From NCBI GenBank assembly GCA_025024175.1, contig QCXZ01000064.1, positions 43,793,325-43,857,324 on the forward strand: DNA of 64,000 nt. Direction: 5' to 3'. This document shows positions 1 through 11,874 of this stretch, one piece after another (position 1 is the stretch's first letter; every line of letters begins with the position of its first letter). The DNA comes from Rhyzopertha dominica. Its lineage: Eukaryota > Arthropoda > Insecta > Coleoptera > Bostrichidae. The position numbers were made by a program, and so were the translations under genes. The notes under the pieces are model-generated. The model saw only the letters and a program-made list of their open reading frames with translations. It was not told where the DNA came from and did no database searches.

Positions 1-14
1 ATCTGCAGTATACA

Positions 15-800
15 TTACCACCGTGTCATCTGCAAATATATCAAGTCATTTATATATAGTGTAAAAAGAATAGGACCTAAGACAATTCCCTGTGGAACAC
101 CATACCTGAGAACTGTTTCCCCACTACACATGGACTTAAAGTTCACATACTGTTTCCTACCTTCTAAATAGCTGCTCATTAAATTATAGGCTACACCTCT
201 TATGCCCATATCCTCCATGACCTCCAACAAGTGGCTGTGGCTAACCGTGTCGAATGCCTTTGCTAAGTCTAAAATTACACACAGTGAAGGCTTACCTTCA
301 TCTAGGGCTCTATGAAGATCGTTAGCAAGAACAGCAATTGCATCAGTTGTAGATTTTCCTTTTCTAAAACCATACTGGTTTTTGTTTATTAAATTACCAC
401 TATCCAAGAATTCTACGAATCTAGTTTTAATTAATTTTTCTACAATTTTGGTCAAATTAGTTATTAAAGAAATAGGTCTATAATTTGCTAGTGACTTCCT
501 GTCGCCCTTTTTAAAAAGTGGTTTAACCATAGCTTTCTTGAAAGCTGATGGAAATATACCCGTCTCAAATATCTGGTTAATCAAATGCTTTAAAGGAAAT
601 GCTATTTCATTACTTATATTTTTTAATGTTTCAGCCTTGATTTCATCAACACCGGGTGCCTTGCCGTTTCTCAGTTCACATATTGTTTTTAAAATCTCGT
701 TTTCATCAACGGGATGCAAAAAGAATGTTTTGGAATTGACAGGCCTTTTTTGTACAAAATTTTCAGGTGTTTTTATTTTTCTTGCTAAGTCTTCACCCAC
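15..800 (-). pseudogene. LINE reverse transcriptase domain (CR1/Jockey group), partial
   Basis: Reverse transcriptase of a non-LTR retrotransposon, which copies the element RNA at a nicked chromosomal target. Visible blocks in order are the fingers motif NYRPISLI, the QYGFRKGKS block, motif A with DLAKAFDTVSHSHLL, and the YGVPQGIVLGPILF block. The frame then runs off at the window edge before the catalytic YxDD motif, so the domain is incomplete here. The 5' part of the same element (linker and endonuclease) continues on the same strand to about 2,000 in other frames, so at least one frameshift separates them. Residue blocks resemble the element at 31.7-33.7 kb. RT identity is firm; the exact clade is inferred. 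Confidence 0.88.
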
Positions 801-1342
801 CCCCGAAAAAAATTATTTAAAGCGTTTGATATTTCTTGGTCATCTGTTAGCACTTCTCCACTTTCTAGTAATATTTCCCCCGTTTCGACTTCCCGTCCCT
901 TGCCATTTATTCCTTGTATTAATTAAATTCCATATATGTTTTGCTGAGTTTTTGTTCACATTTATCTGTGCCCTATAGTAATCCATTTTTGTAGTTTTCA
1001 GGAATGCATTTAAATAATTTCTGTAAATGATATATTCGTGTTTTATTTCTTAAGTTATGTGGATTTTTTTTATAATTGTTGTATGTCCTTTCTCTCTCCC
1101 TTATGCACTTAACTAAACCATTTGTGATCCATGGCTTCCGTTTTAATTGTTTTCTTTTATGATTTATTATATACGTGTTTTAATTAATAAAATGTTTTAC
1201 TATTTCTACAGTTTTAAGCGCCAATTCCTCTACATCCGTTAATTGGTAGTAATCACTCCAGTCATAATTGGAGAGATCACTTTTCAATTTTTTATAGTTT
1301 ACACATTTTAACTGATGTTTTCATGGATTTTCAGGTTGTGCG
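801..1342 (-). pseudogene. LINE linker between endonuclease and RT, frameshifted
   Basis: Minus-strand translation in changing frames gives the linker usual between endonuclease and reverse transcriptase in Jockey/CR1-type ORF2, including KPWITNGLVKCIRERER and a following basic stretch. Stop codons and frame changes show decay. It joins the endonuclease and RT segments into one broken ORF2. Confidence 0.65.
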
Positions 1343-1999
1343 TTACATTGTACTGGTAATGCTACAATGGTCGGTTATGAATGTCTCTAATACAACCGGG
1401 AATATTTCTTTTTTAAATTTTGATCTTACAAATATATGATCTATACACGTTTTAGAGCCACCAAAACTTCTTGTGCTTATGTTTATAGTGGAATCAAAAC
1501 CAAAGTGACTAAAATTTGTTAAATAATCATTAATTAAATCATGATCTGAAAGTAAGTCTAAATTCATATCTCCTACTACTATAGTATAGTCTACATTAAG
1601 ATTTGCTGTATTTCTCAGATATATTTCCATTCCAGATACAAACAATTCTGCAACAGTCGAAGGCGGTCTGAACACTGCCGTTATTAACAAAGTAGTTCCA
1701 TTATTATTTAGTTTGAGTTCAATTGCTTTACACTGTGATATTGTAACAATTTTATGACTGTATTTGATACATTGTTTTACATAAACTACAACCCCATCGT
1801 TCTTGTTAATATCCCCCTCATTATATATAATATGATATCCATCAATATTAAACATATTACAATCCGGTAGCTTCCAGGTCTCGGTCAAAACAATGCAGTC
1901 AAACTTATTCTCAATTTGTGACAAATAAACCGTCAGTTCATCTAAATTTTTCGCTATTGATCTAATGTTTTGATTAAGAATTTTGAAATTTTTTGTCAA
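1343..1999 (-). pseudogene. LINE apurinic-type endonuclease domain
   Basis: Endonuclease/exonuclease/phosphatase-fold domain of a non-LTR retrotransposon, which nicks the target to prime reverse transcription. About 218 residues are open. Characteristic blocks are LNQNIRSIAKN near the start, the catalytic glutamate in VLTETW, VVGDMNLDL in the middle, and SKTCIDHIFV followed by ITDHCSI at the end with the catalytic Asp-His pair. All expected catalytic positions seem present, but the domain is cut off from its RT by frameshifts downstream. The first Met is only the first in-frame start; true ORF2 may begin upstream. Confidence 0.88.
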
Positions 2000-2079
2000 T
2001 TCGTTGCTTTTAATTAGGTTATTATATGCGTTTTTAATGCTTCTAAATTACAATCGCGAATATATTGATTCATAATATA

Positions 2080-5000
2080 TACCTATTCTTCTGTTGCAAA
2101 CAACAAAAAAAGAAAAGAACTTTAAATGTCCAACTAAAAAAAATTAAATAGTAATTTAATGTATGTTCCTATCATTGTATAGTGATAGTGTTGTAGCTGG
2201 CACTTAGAGCTCGGATGTCTGTCCTGTCGTTTACACATGTGCTTATGTTCTATTGTATGTGTATCATTTCAAAAATTTTTATTTTACGTAAATGTTGTTC
2301 TGTAGCAATAATTTTGGTGTTAACGAAGTCAAAAGTGTGATTAGTTCAAAGCTGTGTAGTTGTCAATATTTTTACGTTGTATTTTTTAAGTATTATCCTG
2401 TTTGTCATATATACTGCTTGTTACAAGGTTTGCATTGTATATTCTAGCTTGTGCGTTCTTATTTGGCGTGGTTTTTGTGTTTTAAGGGTGTATAAAATTG
2501 TTTAAACTGCACTGATCTATCTGCAGTTGATTGCAGTGCAGACAGCACAGTATAGACATGCATTTTAATGGTCTGTTTGTAGTTTGCATATGATATGGTT
2601 TTAGTATGTTTTCTATCTTTTGTGTAAGTGGTGAATGTATGGCAGATTTAAATATGTTATCTTTATATTTTTTTCTTGTTTTTCTTATTTATTACTATTG
2701 TAGTTTTTCTGTTTGTTGTTTTACCGCTTTGTGTATTAGTTACTTGGTTGGGTAGCTGTAATTTTTTTAGTAGCCTCAGTGATTCTCAAGCATGCAAGTC
2801 TTTGTTGTAGAAACACTTACTCTTCAGGTTTATTAATGAATAATGTTAAAGGATTCAGTGTTAATGACATTTATTTAACATATGTACTAAGATGTAGTAC
2901 TTATCTCGTTTTTTTCGTGCTTGTAATTTTATTTGCTGCCTTAAGGTCTTTGTTATTCCGTGCTAGTTAGTTATTAGGACTATTCTTTTCTTAACAACCA
3001 GGAAGCACACTTATAACTTATTTTTTGCTACACTATAATAATATAATCTGGTCGTATATTTTCTTCGCTATGTATATCATTTTTCTGTAGATATGCTTTT
3101 CTTCCTCTGGAGTTATTTATAGATTTAGGACCACTTTATTTATTATTTTCTTGTCTTCTCCAAGTGAAGTTATGTTTTCTATGTCTTGCTTATAGGTTGC
3201 TGTTGTGTAATGCTATTGACACTTTTTTGGGTGATTTCGTATGTTTTTATGTCAATAGCTTGTTGGAGCTCTAGATGAGGTAATGGTGCTCTACTGTTAC
3301 GGGATATTTCTTTGCTGTCTGCATTAGATTTTTTCTATCAGACTCTTTACGGCTGTCCCGATCTTAGTGTCTGAGCCTGTTTGCATGTTTCTTGGTTTCT
3401 ATGTAATACTATTGCACTATCACAGCCAATTCTTATTACTTCTTGAAATCTATCTACTATAAGCAATGTCTGTTTATTCCTCAGTACCCTCTGGCTTGAG
3501 TGCCTTCGTCCGGTTGAAATGTTATTGTATCTCCCTATCCCATGGGAACTATTATTTTCTTGAGTAGTGTTTCTGCTACTGCCGCTATTTCTTCTCCTCT
3601 CCATCTTTTCGAGGACGTTGTTGGGATTCGGTTGGCCCTTTTCATTGCATTGCATTTTAGTCGCAGTTCTTAAACTTCTGAACTTCAATATGCTTTGTCT
3701 AGAGTATTTTACAGTTTTTCTTCTTATTTCTCTTCTAAGATTTTTGTGTTTTTGTTGTGCACTTAGAAGACAGTTTGAGTCTCCCTGGATTTTCTTTTCC
3801 ACAACCCTGTAATTTCTTTCATACAACGTTACAAGCATTTTTCATCTTCCTTATATCTCTCTCGTCTTTTGACGGAATCAGTCTAAAAATACTAGGATTG
3901 TATTTATTGTTTTTTGGTTATTTGGTTGTTCCACTTGTTAATACTACAGTATGACTATTTGTATTTATACGTTTTTTTGGTCTCCGTAATGCTTATGGTA
4001 TTAGTAGTGCTTCACTTATCTAGTGATTTACTGCCACTCTACAGAGTAAGAAACAATGAAAGGATTTCGTTTGTAGCAGTTGACATATTTTTAAATGTTC
4101 TGGTTTTACTGTCTCTAAACTTGCTCCTGCGACATGCGTAATTATTATGCCGTTTGCCGTTAGCGGCTGCGCTCAGCTTGGGAGAGGCTCTTTTAACTGT
4201 GCTATATATGTTAAGGTGGTATACTGGTCTAACATAATAACCACCTGTTCGCTGACATAAGAGCGTAATTATTCACTAGATACACAGTGTAAAACTTAAA
4301 ACACATGTCAGATGCGTGTGTTCACTACGACGGTCGCCACCGTACTGTTTTTAATTCTGCGTGCATTGCCTCTAAATTATTTATTATATCTCAGGCTGTC
4401 ACTGAACCATGTTCAGTTCTGCTTGTGTTGTTTGCTCCATAGGGAATATTTTTGTCAATTTATTATCTATCATCTTGTGGAATTTATTATATGTAATTTC
4501 TGTTTTTTCTGTAATTTCGTAAGCCTTTAAGTCTTCGCTGATCTTGCTGATGACTCTATTATATGATTTTGTCAATAGTTTTATTTTGTTTCAAGTCGTC
4601 TATTATATTCGAAAGCAAGATAATGTAGATGTGTATGGTTTGTACGTGATAGTTCTTTGGATATATACGTTTGTAAAGGGATTAATTTATATAGTTCACG
4701 CTCTGCTTAAGTTTCACGTCATCAGCATCAGTTTCTTACAGAACTATTTTTGTTACTGGCTTCATAAAGTATACTAAAAGATACAATTTATTTGTATAAC
4801 TTCTAATTAATACCACTGAGATACACAAACAAAAGATGCTATACGAAACGCCGCTTGTTATTGCAACCCTCCAATTACAACAGCTCACCACTAAAACACG
4901 CAATATTCTCACTAGACCTCGCCTCAAATTAAAACCCCTTCCCCGGAAAAAATGCGNCATCAANAAACCAAAAATAACAACTTGTNCCGGTCCACTTGGT

Positions 5001-6060
5001 TCACCGGCGTGCGGATAACGGCCGCTCCCTTCGTTTCCCGCCATCCCTTGGAGAGNAAGGTGCAGATACACGTTGCTTGTCCAATACCTTCAACAATGAG
5101 GGGATGCAGGGTTGTACTCACAATACGAAAAGTAAAGGAATTAAAACGTAAAGCCTTGAAATCGTTTAACATTGTAAAAGTTATTTAAAAACAAATATAT
5201 TTTTACCGCAATATCAAAAATGTTAGTTCTGCTAAAAATCTTTGTTCGGTTTTCAAAACTATAACGAACTGTACGACAAATGAACAGTGCCTCGAAGTCT
5301 TTTCCGCTTTATTATCAACATAACTTTAGTGATACGTATATCGTTTTCCGCTGACAAATAGCCTTTTTCGCTTTTGTACCCTGAAAAATTGAGAAAAGTT
5401 GCAAAGGTAAGTGTCAAAACTTATGAATTATAACTAGGCAAGCTAGACAGATAAATCAGAGACTGAATTTTGAACTAAAAATGTAAATTTTCGATCATTT
5501 AGTGTCATAATTACTAGCAGAATTTATAAAATTTTGTTGCTAAATTAAAATTGCACAAATTTGAGGAATGCTTTTCTAATATATGTTTGGCTAAGGAAAA
5601 ATCATTATAGACAATTTGTAAGATCCCCTCAAATTTCCTTTCAAAAGCAGCAAATCGGTGAAAAAGATTTTTATCAAGTCCATGGCATAATGAAATAAAT
5701 ACCTAATTTTATTGTTAGTCCTTGATTTTTTAATAGTGTCTGTTAAATCTGATTGCACGATAGCACACCCAGAACGGTATACAAATTTATTTTAAATATT
5801 TATGATCGCCTAATAGTTACCTGCGTTGTGTCATTTTATTTAAACTACCATGAATGCACTAGTTACCCAAATAAATATAAAAGAAAAATAGTAAATGGAT
5901 CCTAAACAAACATAATTTATTAACAAAAGGAGGGCAAAAAAACGTTTTCTCAATTCGTAATAATTAACACCACTTTCACTCTCAAGATTTAAAACCCAAG
6001 AAGTTGCGCTAGTCAGCCGACTACTGTCAGATAGTACTGAGGTTGAATTGAAAATTGATC
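2080..6060. other. Mostly unassigned AT-rich stretch
   Basis: The plus strand is strongly T-rich, so the minus strand reads as A-rich, lysine- and asparagine-rich broken frames. One minus-strand frame of 163 residues (3,347-3,838) is basic and low complexity; it could be a decayed LINE ORF1, but I see no zinc knuckle or RRM. Around 2,512-2,580 there is a short copy of the foldback arm found at 22.2 kb. Ns cluster at 4,957-5,056. No host gene is recognisable. Confidence 0.4.
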
Positions 6061-6116
6061 CATATATCTCGAAGTGGAATTTTTAACAATTAATCCTTTT
6101 TTAAGAAAAATAAAAT

Positions 6117-6930
6117 CTTTTGATTGTAGAGCCATCGTCAGTACAATAGATATAAATGAAAAAAAAGAAAACGAAGTCAAAAATATAGAAACAAGCAAAC
6201 TTGAACTCAAACCAAAAGGCAACCTACATGACAACAATAGAAACGTAATATTAATTTAGATCAAATAAATAATTTAGAACTGGACAATTGGAATTACTAA
6301 AATCGTTTAGAATAGTAGAATATCGTTCGCTAGTAATTTTACAAACTTATAAAGTTTACAAATAATTTAATTTTAATGATTTACTGCACAAATGTAATAA
6401 ATTTAAATTGCTTAGCGTGGCAGTGTGTTTATTTAACAATAAATGGTTACCTAACGAAAAATTTACTGTTACAATATCTGCTTTTTTATATTTTTCAAAT
6501 TGTTTTAAATGTTCTTACCTCTAATTAAAAAAATCTTCCCGTTTGTCCAACATAAACTGAATTGCAATCAATGCATGAAAAACTATAAATGCCTGAATTA
6601 CTTAAAACTGAAATTTGGTCTTTATTACGGACAAGACGGTAAAACACAATGCCTACGGTAGAAAAGGCAATATTTATTCCATTTATTATTAAATAAGCAC
6701 ACTGTCACGCTAGACAATTTGAGTTCGTCACATTTGTGCAGTAAATCATCGAAATTATTTTTTTTTTAATTTTACGGTTCTAAATAATTTTTGTAACTTC
6801 AATTGTCAAAGTCTAAATTATTTAATAGATATAAATTCTTCATTTATATTGATTGTACTGACGATGGGTAATTGTTAGTCGAAAGCGCTCTACAATTAAA
6901 AGAATAAAGTGGATTANACTTCAAGTACAT
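6117..6930 (-). mobile_element. Penelope-like element remnant with inverted flanking repeats
   Basis: The centre (about 6,510-6,600, minus strand) reads SCIDCNSVYVGQTGRFF, the CxxC followed by YVGQT signature of the GIY-YIG endonuclease fused to Penelope-like reverse transcriptases. This centre is flanked by extended inverted repeats. 6,117-6,160 pairs with 6,838-6,880 around GTACTGACGATGG. 6,255-6,300 pairs with 6,795-6,835. 6,370-6,440 pairs with 6,690-6,755 around the GCACAAATGT block. Penelope-like elements are known to carry direct or inverted flanking repeats. Only the endonuclease tail is left; I see no reverse transcriptase between the arms. Confidence 0.62.
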
Positions 6931-6934
6931 TTTT

Positions 6935-8575
6935 TTAAAGAAGAAATAATTAAAATTTTATTGAGTATTACAACATAAACGCAGTACAAGATAAAAAAAA
7001 AAGTTTTATTAATCTGTGAACATCCTGGAACTGAACGCATTTGTTTCACTTTCAGTTAAGAACAGACCCCTCAACCCATTGGAAGTATAGTGTTGAAAGG
7101 TAGTTGTGACAGACTGCAGGTCCGCTCGCATTATATGCACCTATTTTACATTAATAAATATTTGGAATAATGCATTAGTGTCTTTGTGCTAGCAAAAAAG
7201 TATATGATAATACTTTAAGCAATAGCCTATTCCGTTTTCCATAAAATTTTTTTCTTACGTTTACCCGAAAGTATCCAAACTGAACACTGAACATAGATTA
7301 AAAATTTCGTTTGCTGATTAGGACAAAGAACGAACTAAAACTTCAAAAACAAATTTGGATGTGGTAATTTCGGCAACCCCAGTAAATTACATTTTAATAT
7401 TAGCAATGATTCGTCTATCCCGATGACTCATCTTTTTTGTCTGTACCCGTTGGTACAAAATTTGGCAAATTAATTCTTGAATATGATACCATGTTGCCCT
7501 GTGCTTAATAAGATGGGTGTGTCACTATTTCTAACCCGATCTGTTAAGCATTTTTTTTCTCTATAAAGTGTTTTTTATTATATTCATGTTTTATATCAAA
7601 CTGTAGACTGTAGACGTATCTAATTAGCAAAGAGGTAAAGCCTACTATGTAATCAAATGTAAAATGTAGTTCTGCTGTACTTAACTTATTTGAAAGCATT
7701 ACAACACATAATAAGTACATATCTCCTCGAAAACTAGACACTCTTTTACGTACGGTCCTGGCTACTGCTGTTACAATTTCCGCATCCGCCTGTAACCCTT
7801 CGATTAGCGACGTTCGCCATATTATACAGAATGCAGCTTTACATGCACATGTTAAATAAATCCCTGCCCTGATTGATGTTACTATGAAAATAGATATGAC
7901 AATAACTGGTCAGCGGTGCAGTGCACTGAATCCACGTTTAAACAACATATTTAAATTGTAACCCTTGGTACAAAAAAGATTAAGTTCTAAATTAACATTT
8001 GTGAGAAAACAATGAAAAACGTCCTGGATCTTGCAGCCAGTTTGACGCACTCGAAATTTTTATTTTTAAATATATGCTATTGCTATACTTTGTATTTGCC
8101 TAATTTTTTGATAAAACCGTCAGGGAGGGTTGAGAATAGTTAAATCGCGCAAAAAGTAAATTTCGTCCAAACGCGGACCAGCTTTTGCACCAAGGTTTTC
8201 AATTCTATCCTGCCTATTCGTAAATTAATACGATTTATCAGTGGTTATGTTATAATATGTACCTGCTTATATATGTTATATTAAAGCAAATATTCATTGG
8301 CCCACTAAAACAAGTTATGCAAGTTTTTGACTAACCCAGCTTATAAAAAAAGAAATAACACTCTAAGAAATAAATTTTAAATATTTAAAAAAGACACTTG
8401 AATGCGTACTTTTCGTTCGTACACCTCCAAACGATAGAGGGCATTATTTTTTTTCAATGGGAATATTATTTTTATTTTAAAGTCAATTAAATCTTTTAAA
8501 AAGTATTTCCTTTTCATTAATTTGCTGCAATAATTAGCTAGAAATCGCGTTTGAAAAATAACATTTCATTTACTT
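6935..8575. other. No gene seen
   Basis: AT-rich sequence with short stop-laden frames only. I see no recognisable domain, RNA gene or terminal repeat. Confidence 0.5.
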
Positions 8576-8579
8576 AACT

Positions 8580-8870
8580 GGCGTTTTGAAGACATTCGTC
8601 ATAGACATANACATAGATGTTGTCTTTAAAACGGGGTGGCATAAAATTTATTCTGCGATCCCACAGGAAGAAGTCCATTGGAGTTAATTCCAGATATTTG
8701 ACTTACAAACTTCCATATAATTTAAAGACTGCCTCACTCGTAACGCATAATGTGTCTTCATTAAAATTTTAACTTATTCATATTGTAATGATCATCATTC
8801 TGTAAAATTTCGGTCAATATTCTCCCATTAGTTTGTTAGGTAGACGAACGTTGTAGAGATGAAATTTGTA
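8580..8870 (-). pseudogene. Mariner/Tc1-type transposase fragment
   Basis: The minus strand reads LELTPMDFFLWD at about 8,660-8,700. This matches the conserved block (SPDLTPLDFFLWG in many copies) near the last catalytic acidic residue of Tc1/mariner-superfamily transposases. Upstream on the same strand a decayed block around TNGRILTEILQ fits the region before it. Frames are broken and no terminal repeat is assigned. It is not obviously the same family as the copies at 22, 34 and 46 kb. Confidence 0.5.
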
Positions 8871-9035
8871 ATCTTGGACAATAGTAGTAAGACAGCTTAA
8901 CGTGGTCTTTGCATTTTATTGATAATTTTTAATATAATACAGAAAGGCTTCAAAAATTTAAATCGAACATTTTTATTACTCAGTATAACCTCCCCTTGAC
9001 TAAATAGGTACACTTTAGACCACGGTCGTGTAGTG

Positions 9036-9043
9036 TCCCTAAC
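9036..9043. repeat. Target site duplication, left copy (TCCCTAAC)
   Basis: Eight bases identical to those just after the right end of the hAT element at 9,828-9,835. An 8-bp duplication is the hallmark of hAT insertion. Confidence 0.85.
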
Positions 9044-9827
9044 CAGTGGCGGCTGGTGAGTGAGGGCTGCGGGGCGCCGCCCTCCCTACGCTAATGACTA
9101 GGTACATTAAATTCAATTAAATTAAAATATTTATTTACATTTACATCTAATGATCTAATATACCCATTATCAGGTATTACCCATAGGTATTTAATTTACA
9201 ATCTTATGTAGATTTGCGTTCAGCGCCTGTACTGCGGGAACCCGCAAGCAATCTGATTCACTTGCCTGCCGGGTGCAGGGCGGGCTGATTTCTGCAAGCC
9301 CAAAGCGTTTCGATGCCAATGCAATGTTCTGTTGCCAATGCGATGGAAATGGCACGCGTCGACACGCGATTCTAAGTGAAATTTCGGGCTCAGTTCGTTC
9401 AGCCCGAGACAAGAGCGCGCATTCCTTAAATAATGCACTCGAACATGAGAGATTATTAAGCGTACGAACAGGTGTTTTTTTTTGGGGGGGGGGGGAAATT
9501 GTGTTCAAGAGAAAAGTGAGGGTGTGTGATTTGAATAAATTAAACTTCAGTTCTCTGAATTTGGCGGACAAAATAAACATAAAGGAAAACGAAACGCCCT
9601 GTGCCTGTATTAAATTTAAATCAAGTACAACCTAGTTACCAATAATCGAAAAAGATTTACCAGAAAGTTTGATGCAAATGTTTATGAAAAGTCTTCATGG
9701 TTGCTCTGATGGGAAGATGATAACTGGACATTTCTATGAAATAAAAGGAAAAGTATTTAAAATAGGAATATTTTTTGTATTATTCAATCAGCGCCCTCCC
9801 AGATAAAAATGCCACCAGCCGCCACTG
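9044..9827. mobile_element. Non-autonomous hAT element
   Basis: A 784-bp element that starts CAGTGGCGGCTGGTG and ends with its exact inverse, CACCAGCCGCCACTG, giving 15-bp perfect terminal inverted repeats. It is flanked by 8-bp direct repeats TCCCTAAC. TIR sequence and duplication length both point to the hAT superfamily. GC-rich GCGCCCTCCC-type blocks lie just inside both ends. A plus-strand frame of 120 codons (9,273-9,635) has no recognisable transposase motif, and a G homopolymer sits at about 9,485-9,494, so I treat the element as non-autonomous and dependent on a transposase supplied elsewhere. Confidence 0.85.
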
Positions 9828-9835
9828 TCCCTAAC
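9828..9835. repeat. Target site duplication, right copy (TCCCTAAC)
   Basis: Exact match to 9,036-9,043; with it, it defines the hAT insertion. Confidence 0.85.
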
Positions 9836-11375
9836 GCATCATTCCGGGTCTGCTAATTATTATTTTACAGGTTCCGCAACATCTTCGTTGGAACAAAACT
9901 TACACCCCTTCAAATTCATTTTCAGTTTGGAAAATTGACAGCAATTAAATGAAGCCAACTCAGGTGAATATATAGGATGGTCGATGGTTTGATGGCGATA
10001 TTCGAATTTGTTGATTTTCGGCTGACAAGTTTTTTTTTCTGATATAGCTTTTGACTAGACACTTCTGAAAAGTAAAAAATTGGAAACGAGATTTTGTTAT
10101 AATCAATACCCCTTATACATATTATGTAAGTAGATACATGTTTTCTGACATTGTATGCATGCATTCATGCATCCAGACGCTAATGGAAGTTATCGATTAA
10201 ATAATTTTACCGCCTCTCAGGAAAGTAAACACAACTATTGCATTGACAGATACTTGTTATCTGTCGATTGTTGAATTAATTGATACATTTTAATGTGAGA
10301 AAACACGTGGGAGTGTGTATTTTCAACATATTATGTTGTAGTGTCTTGTGGGATAATTAACTTTAAGATTGGAAAAATTTCAGATTTCGAAGATGTGGGG
10401 GGTCACGGTTTCGTATAAGTTGTAGGTTATGTATCGTAGTTGTGAGGTTGTGATTGCAGCAAGCCTGTTTAATGAACAAAAAGATGTTTTTAGCCTGCCA
10501 CGATAGTAAAATTCAGTTAGCTTGTGTTAAGTAGCAGTGACGTTAGCTGCACTATCGTGGTGCCAGTTATTTTACGGGGACGTTTTCTAACCTATAAATT
10601 GTAAACATCTAAATTGTGGTGGTGTAATGTTATAAAAGGAGTACAAACGTTTAAATAGGGGAAAAGACTGAGATTGACCGCGTACCTAGATTTTCAAATT
10701 TGCAGAAAATAGTTGAATTTATAAAGCCATGTTTGAAGGGTGGTGACCGCAACAAAAGGGGCCTGTGACGGACGTAGTTGGTATATTAAAGTACGTTGTG
10801 TGCTTTGTATAAGCAAATCGTTGTTATTACTTACCTTTTGAAGGAAAATTTAACAGTAAATTGTTGGAAAATCTTTATAAAACCATCAATTTCTTAATTA
10901 TAACTTTATCCGCAACCTTCAGTACAGTATATGACAGTTGACAATATATTGTACTTATTGTAGCTTGGCTGGCAGCAGTTACAAAAAGGCGGCACAAGTA
11001 ATTCAGAAATCACGCCGCTCTCGTGGCATGAATCATTTATAGAAATGCCTGTATATTTGTAACTATTTACAGACATCAAAGTGTTCATTTGCGCGTCTAT
11101 ATCATGGAACTTAATCTTAATAGAACGTTGGAATAAACATTTGACTATTTTGAATAGTTATGAAACTAATTTCTAATAAGTACAAAATAAAGATCGAAAG
11201 TCATTATAATGACTAGGTCATGATTTTACTCCAGCGTTTAGAGTTTAGACTATTCTGATAACTTCGTTTATTGAAAAGGATACCAAAAGTTTACTGGTGC
11301 AATTACTGTACCCCTTGTACGTATAAAGAAGGCAGCAACTGCAGTCAAAATTAGTTCTGATTTTAGGTGACACTG
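9836..11375. other. No gene seen
   Basis: AT-rich sequence. A short inverted pair CCACGATAGT / ACTATCGTGG (about 10,498-10,560) could form a small stem but is isolated. No domain is recognised. Confidence 0.45.
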
Positions 11376-11544
11376 AATGTGTTATTTATCGTATTTATCG
11401 TATTGTTGCCAGTGCGGTATTTCCTACTTCGTGGAAAACAGCAAAAGTATGTCTCGTATTTAAATCTGGTTCTAGAGAGCTAACTTTGCTAAGCTCTTTG
11501 AGAGCATAATAACTAAATATGTTTATAGTCATGTAAAACAATCA

Positions 11545-11775
11545 TTGTCCATTCGTCAGCATGGCTTTCTGAGCGGTAGGTCAACAGTAACTAACATGTG
11601 TAATTTTGTGCAATACCTGTCGGGTTCTTTGGATCTTAGACAACAGGTAGATGTAATTTATATAGATTTATCTAAAGCCTTTGACAAAGTAAATCATAGA
11701 ATTCTGCTTGGAAAGCTGAGCTTGATGGGATTGTGTCAGGGTTTGGTTTCTTTGTTCGAATCTATTCTGATCTGA
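11545..11775 (+). pseudogene. LINE RT fragment, fingers and motif A
   Basis: Contains RQHGFLSGRSTVTN and the catalytic motif A region YIDLSKAFDKVNHRIL of a LINE reverse transcriptase. It runs into stop codons at a CTGAC pentamer repeat that separates it from the downstream RT frame. The aspartate of motif A is intact, but the frame break makes the ORF non-functional. Confidence 0.8.
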
Positions 11776-11797
11776 CCTGACCTGACCTGACCTGACC
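11767..11797. repeat. CTGAC pentanucleotide tandem repeat
   Basis: Five to six tandem copies of the pentamer CTGAC, the first imperfect (TCTGAT), inserted between RT motif A and motif B of the LINE. Its length is not compatible with the original frame. Confidence 0.9.
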
Positions 11798-11874
11798 AAA
11801 AACAATATGTTTACTATCAGGGTTGTAAATCATTTACATTTAATTGTAGTTCTGGTGTTTGCCAGGGTTCTAAT

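Noticed and set aside
538..978. Plus-strand open frame of 146 codons
   Set aside because: It is antisense to the LINE RT and linker on the minus strand, which have clear domain motifs.
2779..4777. Many hydrophobic plus-strand open frames that look like membrane proteins
   Set aside because: The plus strand is T-rich, which by itself encodes Phe, Leu and Val. No family motif, start context or conserved order supports them.
9273..9635. 120-codon frame inside the hAT element as a transposase
   Set aside because: It lacks any hAT dimerisation or zinc motif and crosses a G homopolymer; it is more likely chance.
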